In this document: positions 33,085 to 41,957 of the stretch, piece after piece
Layout of the letters: each line of letters opens with the position of its first letter
How positions within the stretch are numbered: position 1 is the stretch's first letter
Source of the DNA: Firmicutes bacterium UBA3553
GTDB lineage: Bacteria > Bacillota > Clostridia > Tissierellales > Sedimentibacteraceae
Assembly: GCA_002381185.1 (NCBI GenBank)
Contig: DFOA01000057.1
Coordinates: 64,667-111,867 of the forward strand
Direction: 5' to 3'
Length of the DNA stretch: 47,201 bases
Made by a program: the position numbers and the translations under genes
The notes under the pieces: model-generated
Databases searched by the model: none
The model's input: the letters and a program-made list of their open reading frames with translations, nothing else
What the model was told of the DNA's origin: nothing

Positions 33085-34230
33085 TTAATCCTTAAATGCG
33101 TCCTTCATTTTGCCGAAAAAGCCTTTTTTATCATCTTTGTCCTGCTGCTCCCCCATTTCCTGGGCGAACTCCTGCAATATAGTCTTTTGTTTGTCTGTAA
33201 GTTTTTTTGGCACTTCTATTTTAACTCTTACATACTGATCGCCTTTACCGGCTCCTCTTAGGTTTTTAATACCTTTGTTTTTCAGTCTGAATACAGTTCC
33301 TGTCTGAGTTCCTTCAGGCACTTCGTATTTTACCTTGCCTTCGATAGTGGGCACCTGGATTGAACCGCCTATTGCCGCCTTAGCAAACGAAATGGGTATT
33401 TCACACCATACATCGTTTCCGTCTCTTTCAAAAATTTCATGTGGCTTAATGTTAATATATACATATAAATCACCGGCCGGACCTCCGCGCTCACCATGGT
33501 TTCCTTCGCCTCTCAGAGGTATTACCGAACCCGTATCAACACCTGCTGGGATGTTGATTGAAAGTTTTCTTGATTTTTTTTCTTTTCCGGTTCCCTCGCA
33601 TGATGTGCATGGTTCTTCAACAACTTCTCCGGTTCCGTTGCATGTTGTACAAATCTTTGTGCTTGCAAATTGCCCGAAAGGTGTTCTTTGAACAGTCCTT
33701 ATGCTTCCTGAACCGTTGCATGTAGGACACGTTTTTTTGCTGGTTCCTTTTTTAGCTCCTGAGCCGTCACATACATGACATTTTTCTATACGGTTTATTT
33801 TTATTTCCTTTTTGGTTCCGAACGCTGCTTCCTCAAATTCTATGTCAAGTTTAATTTTAAGATCTGAACCTGCTTTCGGACCTGTTCTCTGAGCTCTTTG
33901 ACCAGTACCTCCAAAGCCTCCTCCGAAGAAATCGCCGAATATGTCTCCGAATATATCCCCAAAGTCATTAAATCCGGCACCTCCGCCGCCAAAGCCTGCG
34001 TTTTGATCAAATGCAGCATGACCGAACTGATCGTACTTGGCCCTTTTATCTGGATCGCTGAGAACTTCATATGCTTCATTTACTTCCTTGAATTTTGCTT
34101 CCGCTTCTTTATTGTCAGGATTTAAATCCGGATGGTATTGTTTTGCAAGTTTTCTGAAAGCTGATTTAATTTCATTGGCATCTGCAGTCTTGCTGATTCC
34201 CAGTATTTCGTAATAATCTCTCTTTGCCAT
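33085..34230 (-). CDS. dnaJ: Chaperone protein DnaJ
   Basis: 381 residues, class I DnaJ: J domain with HPD, Gly/Phe-rich linker (FGDIFGDIFGDFFGGGFGG), four CxxCxGxG zinc repeats (CHVCDGSG, CPTCNGSG, CTTCNGTG, CTSCEGTG) and the C-terminal substrate-binding domain. Co-chaperone of DnaK. Confidence 0.98.
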   Translation of the reverse strand: MAKRDYYEILGISKTADANEIKSAFRKLAKQYHPDLNPDNKEAEAKFKEVNEAYEVLSDPDKRAKYDQFGHAAFDQNAGFGGGGAGFNDFGDIFGDIFGDFFGGGFGGTGQRAQRTGPKAGSDLKIKLDIEFEEAAFGTKKEIKINRIEKCHVCDGSGAKKGTSKKTCPTCNGSGSIRTVQRTPFGQFASTKICTTCNGTGEVVEEPCTSCEGTGKEKKSRKLSINIPAGVDTGSVIPLRGEGNHGERGGPAGDLYVYINIKPHEIFERDGNDVWCEIPISFAKAAIGGSIQVPTIEGKVKYEVPEGTQTGTVFRLKNKGIKNLRGAGKGDQYVRVKIEVPKKLTDKQKTILQEFAQEMGEQQDKDDKKGFFGKMKDAFKD

Positions 34231-34289
34231 TGTCTCACCGCCTTGCTTCTTGTATTTTAAAACATGAAATTAATGTCCTTACATTAACC

Positions 34290-34316
34290 AAGCTAAACCC
34301 CACCAGGATTTAGCTT
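34290..34316 (-). other. Hairpin in the dnaK-dnaJ intergenic region
   Basis: AAGCTAAATCC and GGGTTTAGCTT (minus strand) form an 11-bp stem with a 5-nt loop and one G-U pair. No T tract follows, so it is not a standard terminator. A role in mRNA stability or processing between the two genes is possible. Confidence 0.5.
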
Positions 34317-34369
34317 AGCAATAACATACTTATTATATATGAAAATTTATTACTTTTCAAGAATTCTCT

Positions 34370-36217
34370 TTATTTATCGTCATCGTGGATTTCTTCAAAG
34401 TCTGCGTCTACAACATTATCATCTTCCGGAGCTGAACCCTGGTTAAAGTCAGGATCTGCCTGAGGTCCTCCTTGAGCACCTGTCTGAGCATAAAGCTTCT
34501 GTGCAAGATCATTGAATACTTTTGTCAATTTCTCGGTTTTATCCTTCATTTGATTTGCGTCATTGCTTTCAATTGCTTTTTTTAACTCATCTGCTGCTGC
34601 CTGAGCTGATGCTTTTTCTTCTGAAGAAATTTTTCCTTCTAAGTCCTTTAAGGTTTTTTCTGTCTGATATAGCAATGTATCTGCATTATTTCTTATTTCA
34701 ATTTCTTCTTTTCTCTTCTTATCTTGATCAGCGTATTGTTCAGCTTCTTTTACTTTTCTTTCGATTTCATCATCTGACATTTTTGTTGATGCAGTAATCG
34801 TGATTTTTTGTTCTTTTCCTGTGCCTAAATCTTTGGCACTAACATTAACGATACCGTTGGCATCAATGTCGAATGTTACTTCTATTTGCGGAATTCCTCT
34901 AGGAGCAGGCACAATTCCCGACAATTGGAATCTTCCCAATGTAATGTTGTCTGCGGCCATTTGTCTTTCACCCTGCAATACGTGAATATCAACTGCGGGC
35001 TGATTATCTGCTGCTGTTGAGAACACCTGGCTCTTCTTTGTAGGTATTCTTGTATTTCTTTCTATTAATTTTGTAAATACTCCGCCTAATGTTTCAATAC
35101 CTAATGACAATGGAGTCACATCAACCAACAATATGTCAGTTCCGAATTCTCCTGTCAATACTCCGCCTTGAATAGCTGCTCCCAATGCAACGCATTCATC
35201 AGGGTTAATTCCTTTGTGCGGATCTTTACCTGTCAATCTTTTTACCGCTTCCTGAACTGCCGGTATTCTTGTAGAACCTCCAACAAGCAATACCTTGTCA
35301 ATATCATTAGCTGCTAGTTTTGCATCTGACATAGCTTTTTTAACAGGTTCAACTGTTTTTTCCACTAAAAATGCTGTAAGCTCATTGAATTTAGCTCTTG
35401 TAAGGTCCATGTTCAAATGCTTTGGTCCTTCCTGAGTTGCTGTGATAAACGGCAGATTGATGTTTGAAGTCATTGCGCTTGACAATTCCTTCTTTGCTGT
35501 TTCTGCAGCTTCCTTCAATCTTTGGAGCGCCATCTTATCTTTTCTCAAATCAACTCCGTTTTCTTTCTGGAACTGATCTGCTAAGTAATCCATTATAACC
35601 TGGTCAAAGTCATCTCCACCCAGCTTGTTGTTTCCTGCTGTTGCTTTAACTTCGAATACGCCTTCACCTATTTCAAGAATAGAAACGTCAAATGTTCCCC
35701 CGCCAAGGTCATATACCATAATAGTCTGCATATGGTCTTCTTTGTCAACACCGTATGCCAATGCGGCAGCTGTCGGTTCATTTATGATTCTTTTTACTTC
35801 CAGTCCTGCTATTTTTCCTGCATCCTTAGTCGCCTGTCTCTGGCTGTCTGAAAAGTAAGCAGGAACAGTGATAACTGCTTCTGTAACTGTTTCACCCAAG
35901 TAGCTTTCTGCATCGGCTTTTAGTTTTTGCAGTATAAATGCTGATATTTCTTGTGGTGTGTATGATTTTCCGTCAATATTTACCTTATGGTCAGAACCCA
36001 TGTGTCTTTTTATCGATGAAATAGTTTTGTCAGGGTTTGTTACTGCCTGTCTTTTAGCAGTTTCTCCCACTAATCTTTCTCCGTCTTTTGTAAATGCAAC
36101 TATTGAAGGAGTCGTTCTTTTACCTTCCACATTTGCTATAACAACGGCTTCTCCGCCTTCCATAACAGCAACACAAGAGTTTGTTGTTCCTAAGTCAATT
36201 CCTATAACTTTACTCAT
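34370..36217 (-). CDS. dnaK: Chaperone protein DnaK (Hsp70)
   Basis: 615 residues: IGIDLGTTNSCVAVMEGG ATPase start, the DLGGGTFDVS phosphate loop, the VLLVGGSTRIPAVQ segment, the linker DVTPLSLGIET, a substrate domain and helical lid ending in an acidic tail. Third gene of the CIRCE-controlled operon. Confidence 0.99.
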   Translation of the reverse strand: MSKVIGIDLGTTNSCVAVMEGGEAVVIANVEGKRTTPSIVAFTKDGERLVGETAKRQAVTNPDKTISSIKRHMGSDHKVNIDGKSYTPQEISAFILQKLKADAESYLGETVTEAVITVPAYFSDSQRQATKDAGKIAGLEVKRIINEPTAAALAYGVDKEDHMQTIMVYDLGGGTFDVSILEIGEGVFEVKATAGNNKLGGDDFDQVIMDYLADQFQKENGVDLRKDKMALQRLKEAAETAKKELSSAMTSNINLPFITATQEGPKHLNMDLTRAKFNELTAFLVEKTVEPVKKAMSDAKLAANDIDKVLLVGGSTRIPAVQEAVKRLTGKDPHKGINPDECVALGAAIQGGVLTGEFGTDILLVDVTPLSLGIETLGGVFTKLIERNTRIPTKKSQVFSTAADNQPAVDIHVLQGERQMAADNITLGRFQLSGIVPAPRGIPQIEVTFDIDANGIVNVSAKDLGTGKEQKITITASTKMSDDEIERKVKEAEQYADQDKKRKEEIEIRNNADTLLYQTEKTLKDLEGKISSEEKASAQAAADELKKAIESNDANQMKDKTEKLTKVFNDLAQKLYAQTGAQGGPQADPDFNQGSAPEDDNVVDADFEEIHDDDK

Positions 36218-36347
36218 TCTTTTCCTCCATATATATTTGAATATAATTTTTTTATTTATTTGCTTTTTATGTGCGTAGTCTCGTTCACCAATTTATTTGC
36301 TCGCTGCCGCTCACATAAGTTGGGAACTCGTTGCGAAAGACCTACCG

Positions 36348-36379
36348 CTATTTTTCAGAAAAAACACTCTGAAAAATAG
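36348..36379. repeat. Hairpin repeat, copy 1 (grpE-dnaK gap)
   Basis: Perfect 12-bp stem CTATTTTTCAGA / TCTGAAAAATAG with loop AAAAACAC. A related hairpin with the same CAGAAAAAAC...CTCTG core lies at 41104-41130. No T tract. The preceding 36275-36345 is a less AT-rich block with CTCGCTGCCGCTCACATAAG that also looks like dispersed-repeat sequence. Confidence 0.5.
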
Positions 36380-36391
36380 GGTTAGGGCTTC

Positions 36392-36994
36392 TTATTTTCT
36401 GCAGATTCTTACCATTGCGGGCCTGATACATTTGTCATTAACAGTATAGCCCTTTTGCAATACATCAATTATAATTCCATCTTCGTGTTCATCGTTTGAT
36501 TCAAACGCTACACCGTAATGTACATTGTGATCAAAAGGCTTATGCAAGGACTCTACTTCTTTTAACCCCTTTTTTTCAAGGATTCCCATCATCTGAGTAT
36601 AAACCATCTGAACACCTTCTTTGAAAGAACTGTCTGCTGAATTATCCGCAGCCAATGCTCTTTCAAGATTATCAACAACAGGCAGCAAATCTAATATTAA
36701 ATCTGAAACTGCACTGCCGTAGGTACTTGCTTTTTCCTTTTCTGTTCTTGCTTTATAATTTAGGAAGTCAGCCTGCAATCTCAATAATCTGTCGTTCAGA
36801 TTTTTAATTTCTGCATTGGCTGCATCATCTTCCTGCGCATCATTTGTTACTTCGGCTTCGTTTGTTTGTTCATTATTGTTTGATTCAGAAGCTGACTCAT
36901 TTGCTTCATTTTGAGCTTCTGTTTTTTCTTTTTCATCATTTAGTTCATTTTCTTTTTTAAAATTTTCTTCATCATGCTTTTTAGCCCTAGCCAT
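36392..36994 (-). CDS. grpE: Nucleotide exchange factor GrpE
   Basis: 200 residues from ATG 36994, which has AAGGAG 8 nt upstream; a longer start at 37021 lacks this. Very acidic, Glu/Asn-rich N-terminal 75 residues, then the coiled coil (LNDRLLRLQADFLNYKAR) and the C-terminal wing (DPHNVHYGVAF-like, here DHNVHYGVAF, and VLQKGYTVNDKCIRPAMV). It releases ADP from DnaK. Confidence 0.97.
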   Translation of the reverse strand: MARAKKHDEENFKKENELNDEKEKTEAQNEANESASESNNNEQTNEAEVTNDAQEDDAANAEIKNLNDRLLRLQADFLNYKARTEKEKASTYGSAVSDLILDLLPVVDNLERALAADNSADSSFKEGVQMVYTQMMGILEKKGLKEVESLHKPFDHNVHYGVAFESNDEHEDGIIIDVLQKGYTVNDKCIRPAMVRICRK

Positions 36995-36998
36995 TTCT

Positions 36999-38057
36999 TC
37001 ACTCCTTATTTTCCTCGTCAAAGTTTTGACTTATTATTTCATTCATTGCCTCAGACATTGATTTGACTGTTGATATAACCTTACTGTAATCCATTCTAGT
37101 AGGTCCAATTACTCCAATTTTACCAATGAGCTTGCCGTTTAACTTATAAGTAGCTGTTATTAAACTACAGTCTCTAAGCTGTTCATATTCATTTTCGCGG
37201 CCGATGCTTATGTCTATGTCGCTTCCTCCTGTAAATTGGAATAATTTCGCCATGCTGTCCTTGTCTTCAACAAATGAAATAAATTCCCTTGCTTTAACAA
37301 CGTCATTATATTCCGGCAAATCTAAAATATTTGTTAATCCATCCGAATATACATTGAAGTCTTCAAATTTGCCTATTTGATCCACCAAGAACGGCAACAG
37401 CTCCACCAATGATTCACTGCTGCTTTCTCTTAAATGGTAAAGCTGTTGTATTAAACTATCCTTAATTGAATCTATATCTTCTAATTTGTATCCCTGAAGC
37501 TTTTCTGACAGTGATGATGATATTCTCTCCATTTGGTCAAAAGGTATGGGACTGTTTAATCTTAGCATTACTTGCTTTACTATATTGCTTTGTAACACTA
37601 ATATCAAAAGTATCTTTCTGTCAGTAACAGGCACCAGCTGAATTCTTTTAATCGAAGACTGTTTCAGCTGCGGAGATACTATGAATGATGTATATTTGGT
37701 AAACTGAGAAAGAATTCTAACCGAGTTTTTAAATACCGAATCCATTTCATTAGCTTTGTCTTCTATGATATTTCTTAATTGATCTATATTAGCATTAGTT
37801 GATCCCAGTACCTTTTTCCACAGGTCGTCAACATAATATCTGTAAGCTTTGTCTGTTGGTATTCTGCCTGATGAAGCATGAGGCTGGATTAAAAAACCCA
37901 TTTCTTCCAAATCAGACATTTCATTTCTGATTGTGGCCGGGCTTACGCCAAGCTCGTATTTCTTTGAAATTGTCCTTGAGCCGACTGCTTCTGCATTATC
38001 TATATAGCTGGAGATAATTGCTTTTAAAATTTTAATTTTTCTCTTATCCAAAGACAT
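36999..38057 (-). CDS. hrcA: Heat-inducible transcription repressor HrcA
   Basis: 352 residues. ATG 38057 is 6 nt after GAGGTG; the GTG at 38066 lies inside that ribosome site. N-terminal winged helix (TISKKYELGVSPATIRNEMSDLEEMG), GAF-like middle and C-terminal IGPTRMDYSKVI motif. Represses the operon through CIRCE. It is 4 nt from grpE. Confidence 0.97.
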   Translation of the reverse strand: MSLDKRKIKILKAIISSYIDNAEAVGSRTISKKYELGVSPATIRNEMSDLEEMGFLIQPHASSGRIPTDKAYRYYVDDLWKKVLGSTNANIDQLRNIIEDKANEMDSVFKNSVRILSQFTKYTSFIVSPQLKQSSIKRIQLVPVTDRKILLILVLQSNIVKQVMLRLNSPIPFDQMERISSSLSEKLQGYKLEDIDSIKDSLIQQLYHLRESSSESLVELLPFLVDQIGKFEDFNVYSDGLTNILDLPEYNDVVKAREFISFVEDKDSMAKLFQFTGGSDIDISIGRENEYEQLRDCSLITATYKLNGKLIGKIGVIGPTRMDYSKVISTVKSMSEAMNEIISQNFDEENKE

Positions 38058-38073
38058 TTCATTCACCTCTTTG

Positions 38074-38100
38074 TTAGCACTCTCCTCGGTCGAGTGCTAA
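38074..38100. promoter_or_regulatory. CIRCE operator
   Basis: A perfect inverted repeat TTAGCACTC-N9-GAGTGCTAA directly upstream of hrcA: the HrcA binding site. Confidence 0.98.
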
Positions 38101-38112
38101 ATCTATATGTAT

Positions 38113-38141
38113 AATTTACTACTTTACAATTATTTTGTCAA
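38113..38141 (-). promoter_or_regulatory. Sigma-A promoter of hrcA-grpE-dnaK-dnaJ
   Basis: TTGACA (38141-38136), 17-nt spacer, TAAATT (38118-38113). The start site would fall at the upstream edge of CIRCE, as usual for this regulation. Confidence 0.75.
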
Positions 38142-38194
38142 TAGATATTATTAAAAATTTTAACAGTATGATTGACACAAGAAGCTGTTTTATA

Positions 38195-38228
38195 TCTTTC
38201 TGAACAAAGTGAAGAATCTCATTATCAG
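38195..38228. repeat. Dispersed intergenic repeat, copy 5 (inverted)
   Basis: The minus strand reads AATGAGATTCTTCACTTTG...TTCAGAAAGAT; same family as 2755, 4653, 7924 and 29257 but in opposite orientation. Confidence 0.55.
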
Positions 38229-38310
38229 GTACCGCCGGTCAGAGATTCCCGCAATCTGCCTCATCATTATATTTGCTCCCTACAGTCGCATATATTAAAC
38301 CAGATTTTGT

Positions 38311-39450
38311 TTATTCCATAAATTCTTCGATTACATAATTAGATATATCCATTCCTTTTTCAGTCAGACGAATATTATCACCCTCAACTTCCAGCAAGTT
38401 ATTTTTAATTAAATAATTAATCTGCATTGAATATATTTTTTTGAAATCTGCTGAGAATATATTATTAAAATCTTTCACATTCAGTCCTTCTGTTAACCTC
38501 AGACGGAGCATAATATATTCAAACATCAGATCATCTTTTCCTAGTTCCTCAAGTATTATTCTTTCAAAATTCCTTGAATTGCCGCATTCACAATATAATT
38601 TCAAATCGGATGGATTGCTGTACCTTGTATTATTGAGGAACGAATGTGCGGAAGGCCCCAAGCCTATGTATTCTTCCTGATTCCAATATTTCAAATTGTG
38701 CCTGCATTCAAATCCTGCCTCTGCAAAATTTGAAATTTCATACTGGAACAGGCTGTTTTTTGCCATTACTTCTCTTCCCGCATAATACATATCCCTTTCG
38801 TATTCTTCATCGGGCATGATTATTTTATTGTTTTTCTCCATCGCATACATGGGTGTTCCCTTTTCAAGCTTTAATGAATAGAAAGATATATGCTTAACAC
38901 CTCTTTCAATTATTTTATAAAGGGTGTCTTCTATATCTTTTACAGTTTGACCGGGAATATTAAACATAATATCCGCATTAATATTTTCAAAACCAATGTT
39001 TTTTGCTCTGTCTATAGCTTCCAGGGCTTCAAGGCTGTTGTGAATTCTGCCGATTTTTTTTAGAATTTCATCGTTCAACGATTGAATTCCTATACTCAGT
39101 CTATTGATTCCTATTTCTTTATATCCCTTTAATTTTTCCCATGTTAATGTGTTTGGATTTGCTTCCATGCTTATTTCGGACTGCTTTTCAATTTCAAGTA
39201 TATCGCTTAAGCCTTCTTTTATTCTGCTCAAATTTTCAGGCTTAATAATTGTGGGAGTTCCCCCGCCGAAAAAGATGGTATCTGCTTTGTATTTACCCTT
39301 TAATTTATCTCTGTAACCTTTTATTTCATTTATAACTGCTTCTATATATTTATCTTCTGATTCATCATTCCAATTAACTGAATAAAAATCGCAATAATTG
39401 CATTTCTGTCTGCAAAATGGGATGTGAACATATATTCCAAGATTTTTCAT
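38311..39450 (-). CDS. hemW: Radical SAM heme chaperone HemW
   Basis: 379 residues; IYVHIPFC-RQKC-NYC gives the CxxxCxxC iron-sulfur site, followed by FFGGGTPT and the C-terminal HemW domain (ECRHNLKYWNQEEYIGLGPSAHSF in pieces). It lacks the extra features of true coproporphyrinogen oxidase HemN. HemW commonly lies next to hrcA in Firmicutes, as here. Confidence 0.93.
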   Translation of the reverse strand: MKNLGIYVHIPFCRQKCNYCDFYSVNWNDESEDKYIEAVINEIKGYRDKLKGKYKADTIFFGGGTPTIIKPENLSRIKEGLSDILEIEKQSEISMEANPNTLTWEKLKGYKEIGINRLSIGIQSLNDEILKKIGRIHNSLEALEAIDRAKNIGFENINADIMFNIPGQTVKDIEDTLYKIIERGVKHISFYSLKLEKGTPMYAMEKNNKIIMPDEEYERDMYYAGREVMAKNSLFQYEISNFAEAGFECRHNLKYWNQEEYIGLGPSAHSFLNNTRYSNPSDLKLYCECGNSRNFERIILEELGKDDLMFEYIMLRLRLTEGLNVKDFNNIFSADFKKIYSMQINYLIKNNLLEVEGDNIRLTEKGMDISNYVIEEFME

Positions 39451-39560
39451 AATACCTCGTTAACATAATGGATTTAATCATAGCTGAATATTCACAGGCT
39501 TCATCACCGATTTGCCTGCCCCCTCTCAGTCACACAAATCGTGATTGTGCTGCAAGGGAT

Positions 39561-39586
39561 AATAAAAGGAGCTGATTGCCAGCTCC
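39561..39586 (-). terminator. Terminator of the symporter gene
   Basis: GGAGCT / AGCTCC stem with a 7-nt loop, then TTTTATT on the minus strand. Confidence 0.75.
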
Positions 39587-39628
39587 GATTATATCATGAC
39601 TAATTTAATTATACAATTTATTATTTAA

Positions 39629-40864
39629 TCAGGCTACCTTTGATGATTTTTCATAAACTGACCTGTCTAATTCTCCTTCAGTTGCTGCCACAATTACTGT
39701 ACATGCAGCATCTCCGGTGATATTAATCATAGTTCTCATCATATCAAGAATTCTGTCAACTCCTGCTATTAGGGCGATACCTTCAATTGGAAGTCCAACT
39801 GACTGCAAAACCATACCAAGCATAATCATACCTGCTCCGGGAACTCCTGCTGTTCCTATAGAAGCTAAAGTCGCTGTCAAAATTATTGTAAGCTGGGCAC
39901 TTAATGGTAATTCAATACCATAAACCTGAGCTATGAAGAATGCGCAAATGCCTTGATAAATTGCTGTTCCATCCATGTTAATAGTTGCTCCCAGCGGTAA
40001 AACAAAACTGCAAATTGATTTAGACGCCCCTAAATTTTCTTCGCATCTTTTCATGTTAATAGGCAATGTTGCGGAACTGCTTGCAGTAGTGTATGCAAAT
40101 ACCATCGCCGGAGCTACTCCCTTAAAGAATTGAAGCGGAGATATCTTCGCAAATATGTTGACTGTTGAGGAATAAACCAAAATAGCGTGTAATGCGCAGC
40201 CGGCATACACTACAATTATCAGCTTAAGTAACGGCAGGAGAACTCCAGGTCCGTTTACGGCAACTACCGGTGTAATAAGCGCGAATACTCCTATAGGAGC
40301 AAATTGCATAATAACTGCAATTATTTTATACATTACTTCCGCAAATGAATCAAAGAAATTAAATAAAATCTTTCCCTTCTCTCCAATGCCTATAATACCT
40401 GCACCAATAATCAATGCAAATGCTATAATCTGGAGCATATTACCATCAACCAATGCCTTTAAAGGGTTTGAAGGTATAATATTCAAAAGTGTGTCTATTA
40501 CATTTGGTGTCTCAGGAATGGGAACATTTGCATCAACAGGTATACTGAATCCTCCGCCTACATTTGTCACATTAGCTAAAATTAATCCGATTGTCACAGC
40601 AAATGCAGTGGTAAGCATATAGTAAGCTACTGTCTTGCCCCCGATTCTTCCAAGTTTTCTGACATCATCCATGCTGCATGCACCAACCACCAGTGAAGAA
40701 AATACCAGCGGTACTATTACCAGTTTAATCAGATTTAAAAACAATGTACCGAACGGCTTAATATAATTGTTTGCAAAATCAGGGTTTGGCTGAAGAATAA
40801 TTCCTAAAACAATACCTAATGCCAAACCGATAAAAATCTTGGTTGTTAATTGCAATTTTTTCAT
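39629..40864 (-). CDS. Dicarboxylate/amino acid:cation symporter (DAACS family)
   Basis: 411 residues of polytopic membrane protein. HP1 has the serine-rich TTASSSATLPINMKRC segment; TM7 has LGATINMDGTAIYQG (NMDGT motif), HP2 has GTAGVPGAG, and TM8 has DRILDMMRTMINITGDA. These are the substrate and sodium-binding motifs of GltP/GltT/DctA-type carriers. Substrate is probably glutamate, aspartate, serine or a C4-dicarboxylate. Confidence 0.93.
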   Translation of the reverse strand: MKKLQLTTKIFIGLALGIVLGIILQPNPDFANNYIKPFGTLFLNLIKLVIVPLVFSSLVVGACSMDDVRKLGRIGGKTVAYYMLTTAFAVTIGLILANVTNVGGGFSIPVDANVPIPETPNVIDTLLNIIPSNPLKALVDGNMLQIIAFALIIGAGIIGIGEKGKILFNFFDSFAEVMYKIIAVIMQFAPIGVFALITPVVAVNGPGVLLPLLKLIIVVYAGCALHAILVYSSTVNIFAKISPLQFFKGVAPAMVFAYTTASSSATLPINMKRCEENLGASKSICSFVLPLGATINMDGTAIYQGICAFFIAQVYGIELPLSAQLTIILTATLASIGTAGVPGAGMIMLGMVLQSVGLPIEGIALIAGVDRILDMMRTMINITGDAACTVIVAATEGELDRSVYEKSSKVA

Positions 40865-40901
40865 TCTTGTTTCCTCCTTTTTATTAATTAACCTAAATAA
40901 T

Positions 40902-40930
40902 ATTATACCTGATTTTATTAATTTTGTCTT
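40902..40930 (-). promoter_or_regulatory. Probable promoter of the symporter gene
   Basis: AAGACA (40930-40925), 17-nt spacer, TATAAT (40907-40902), 38 nt upstream of the ATG. The -35 is weak. Confidence 0.6.
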
Positions 40931-41103
40931 CCCTTAATTTTCTTAAATAAACAAAATTAATAACATAAATTCTTTATATTATAAATATATAACATAATTA
41001 ATAATAAATACGTCATACTTTTAAAATTATCAATTTTATTTAGGTGAAACTAATAAAAAACCTTTTAAATCTCAGAATTATGCTGGATAGGACCAACCAA
41101 CCT
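40931..41103. other. AT-rich gene-free region upstream of the symporter
   Basis: Part of the 306-nt gap between the symporter and rsmE. Apart from the promoter, the hairpin at 41104-41130 and the terminator at 41146, I see only A/T-rich sequence. Confidence 0.5.
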
Positions 41104-41130
41104 TTTTTCAGAAAAAACCGCTCTGAAAAA
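41104..41130. repeat. Hairpin repeat, copy 2
   Basis: TTTTTCAGA / TCTGAAAAA 9-bp stem with the loop AAAAACCGC, sharing its core with the hairpin at 36348-36379. Confidence 0.5.
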
Positions 41131-41145
41131 CGTAATTAGTGATAT

Positions 41146-41171
41146 AAAAAAAACTGCTTAAAAGCAGCTTT
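41146..41171 (-). terminator. Terminator of prmA-rsmE
   Basis: AAAGCTGC / GCAGTTTT stem (one G-U) with a 6-nt loop and a run of T on the minus strand, directly after the rsmE stop. Confidence 0.75.
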
Positions 41172-41908
41172 TACTCCATTTCATTACAGGCATACATAAC
41201 AACTGATGACGCAACAACTCCAGCAGTTTCTGTACGCAAAATTCTTTTTCCTAGTGTTACAATGTGTGCCCCGGCCTCTTTGAACATTTCGATTTCTTTT
41301 ATATCAAATCCACCCTCAGGTCCTATTATTATGTAATAATCTTGTTTGGTTATTGATAATACATCCTTTAATATTTTCATGTCTTCAAGCTCATATGGAA
41401 CTATTATTTCAGCATCTTCATTTTTAAGCCTTTCAACAAGCTCCTTTACAGTTACAATTTCCTCAACCGTAGGAATGATGTTTCGTTTGCTTTGCTTAGA
41501 GGATTCTTTTGCAATCTTACGCCATCTATCGAGTTTTTTCTGTTCCCTGTCCTTGTCGTTTAGCTTTACAACTGTTCTTTCAGTTATTAAAGGAATGAAG
41601 CTTTTTACCCCCAGCTCGACATTTTGCTGGATTATTGTTTCCATTTTCGTCTGTTTAGGAATCCCCTGAACCAACGTTATATTTATTTTTGATTCATTGT
41701 TTATGTTTATTTTTTCTACAATTTCACACATAATTTCATCTTTGTCTATTTCAATTATTTCCGCTTTAAACTCACTGCTTTCAGTTACAACAGAAATAAA
41801 TTGACCTTCTTCGGCACGAAGTATCGTTTTTAAATGCTTCGCATCTCCCCCGATTACTTTAACAGTATTATTTTTTATATTATCATCAGCACAAAAATAT
41901 CTGAACAT
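41171..41908 (-). CDS. rsmE: 16S rRNA (uracil-1498-N3)-methyltransferase RsmE
   Basis: 245 residues: N-terminal PUA-like domain and a SPOUT domain with the knot motifs IIGPEGGF and LGKRILRTETAGV. Methylates U1498 of 16S rRNA. Follows prmA by 49 nt, its common partner in Firmicutes. Confidence 0.96.
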   Translation of the reverse strand: MFRYFCADDNIKNNTVKVIGGDAKHLKTILRAEEGQFISVVTESSEFKAEIIEIDKDEIMCEIVEKININNESKINITLVQGIPKQTKMETIIQQNVELGVKSFIPLITERTVVKLNDKDREQKKLDRWRKIAKESSKQSKRNIIPTVEEIVTVKELVERLKNEDAEIIVPYELEDMKILKDVLSITKQDYYIIIGPEGGFDIKEIEMFKEAGAHIVTLGKRILRTETAGVVASSVVMYACNEME

Positions 41909-41957
41909 AACTCTCCTCCATCGCTCATCAATTGCTAATCCATCTCTTATCTATTGC

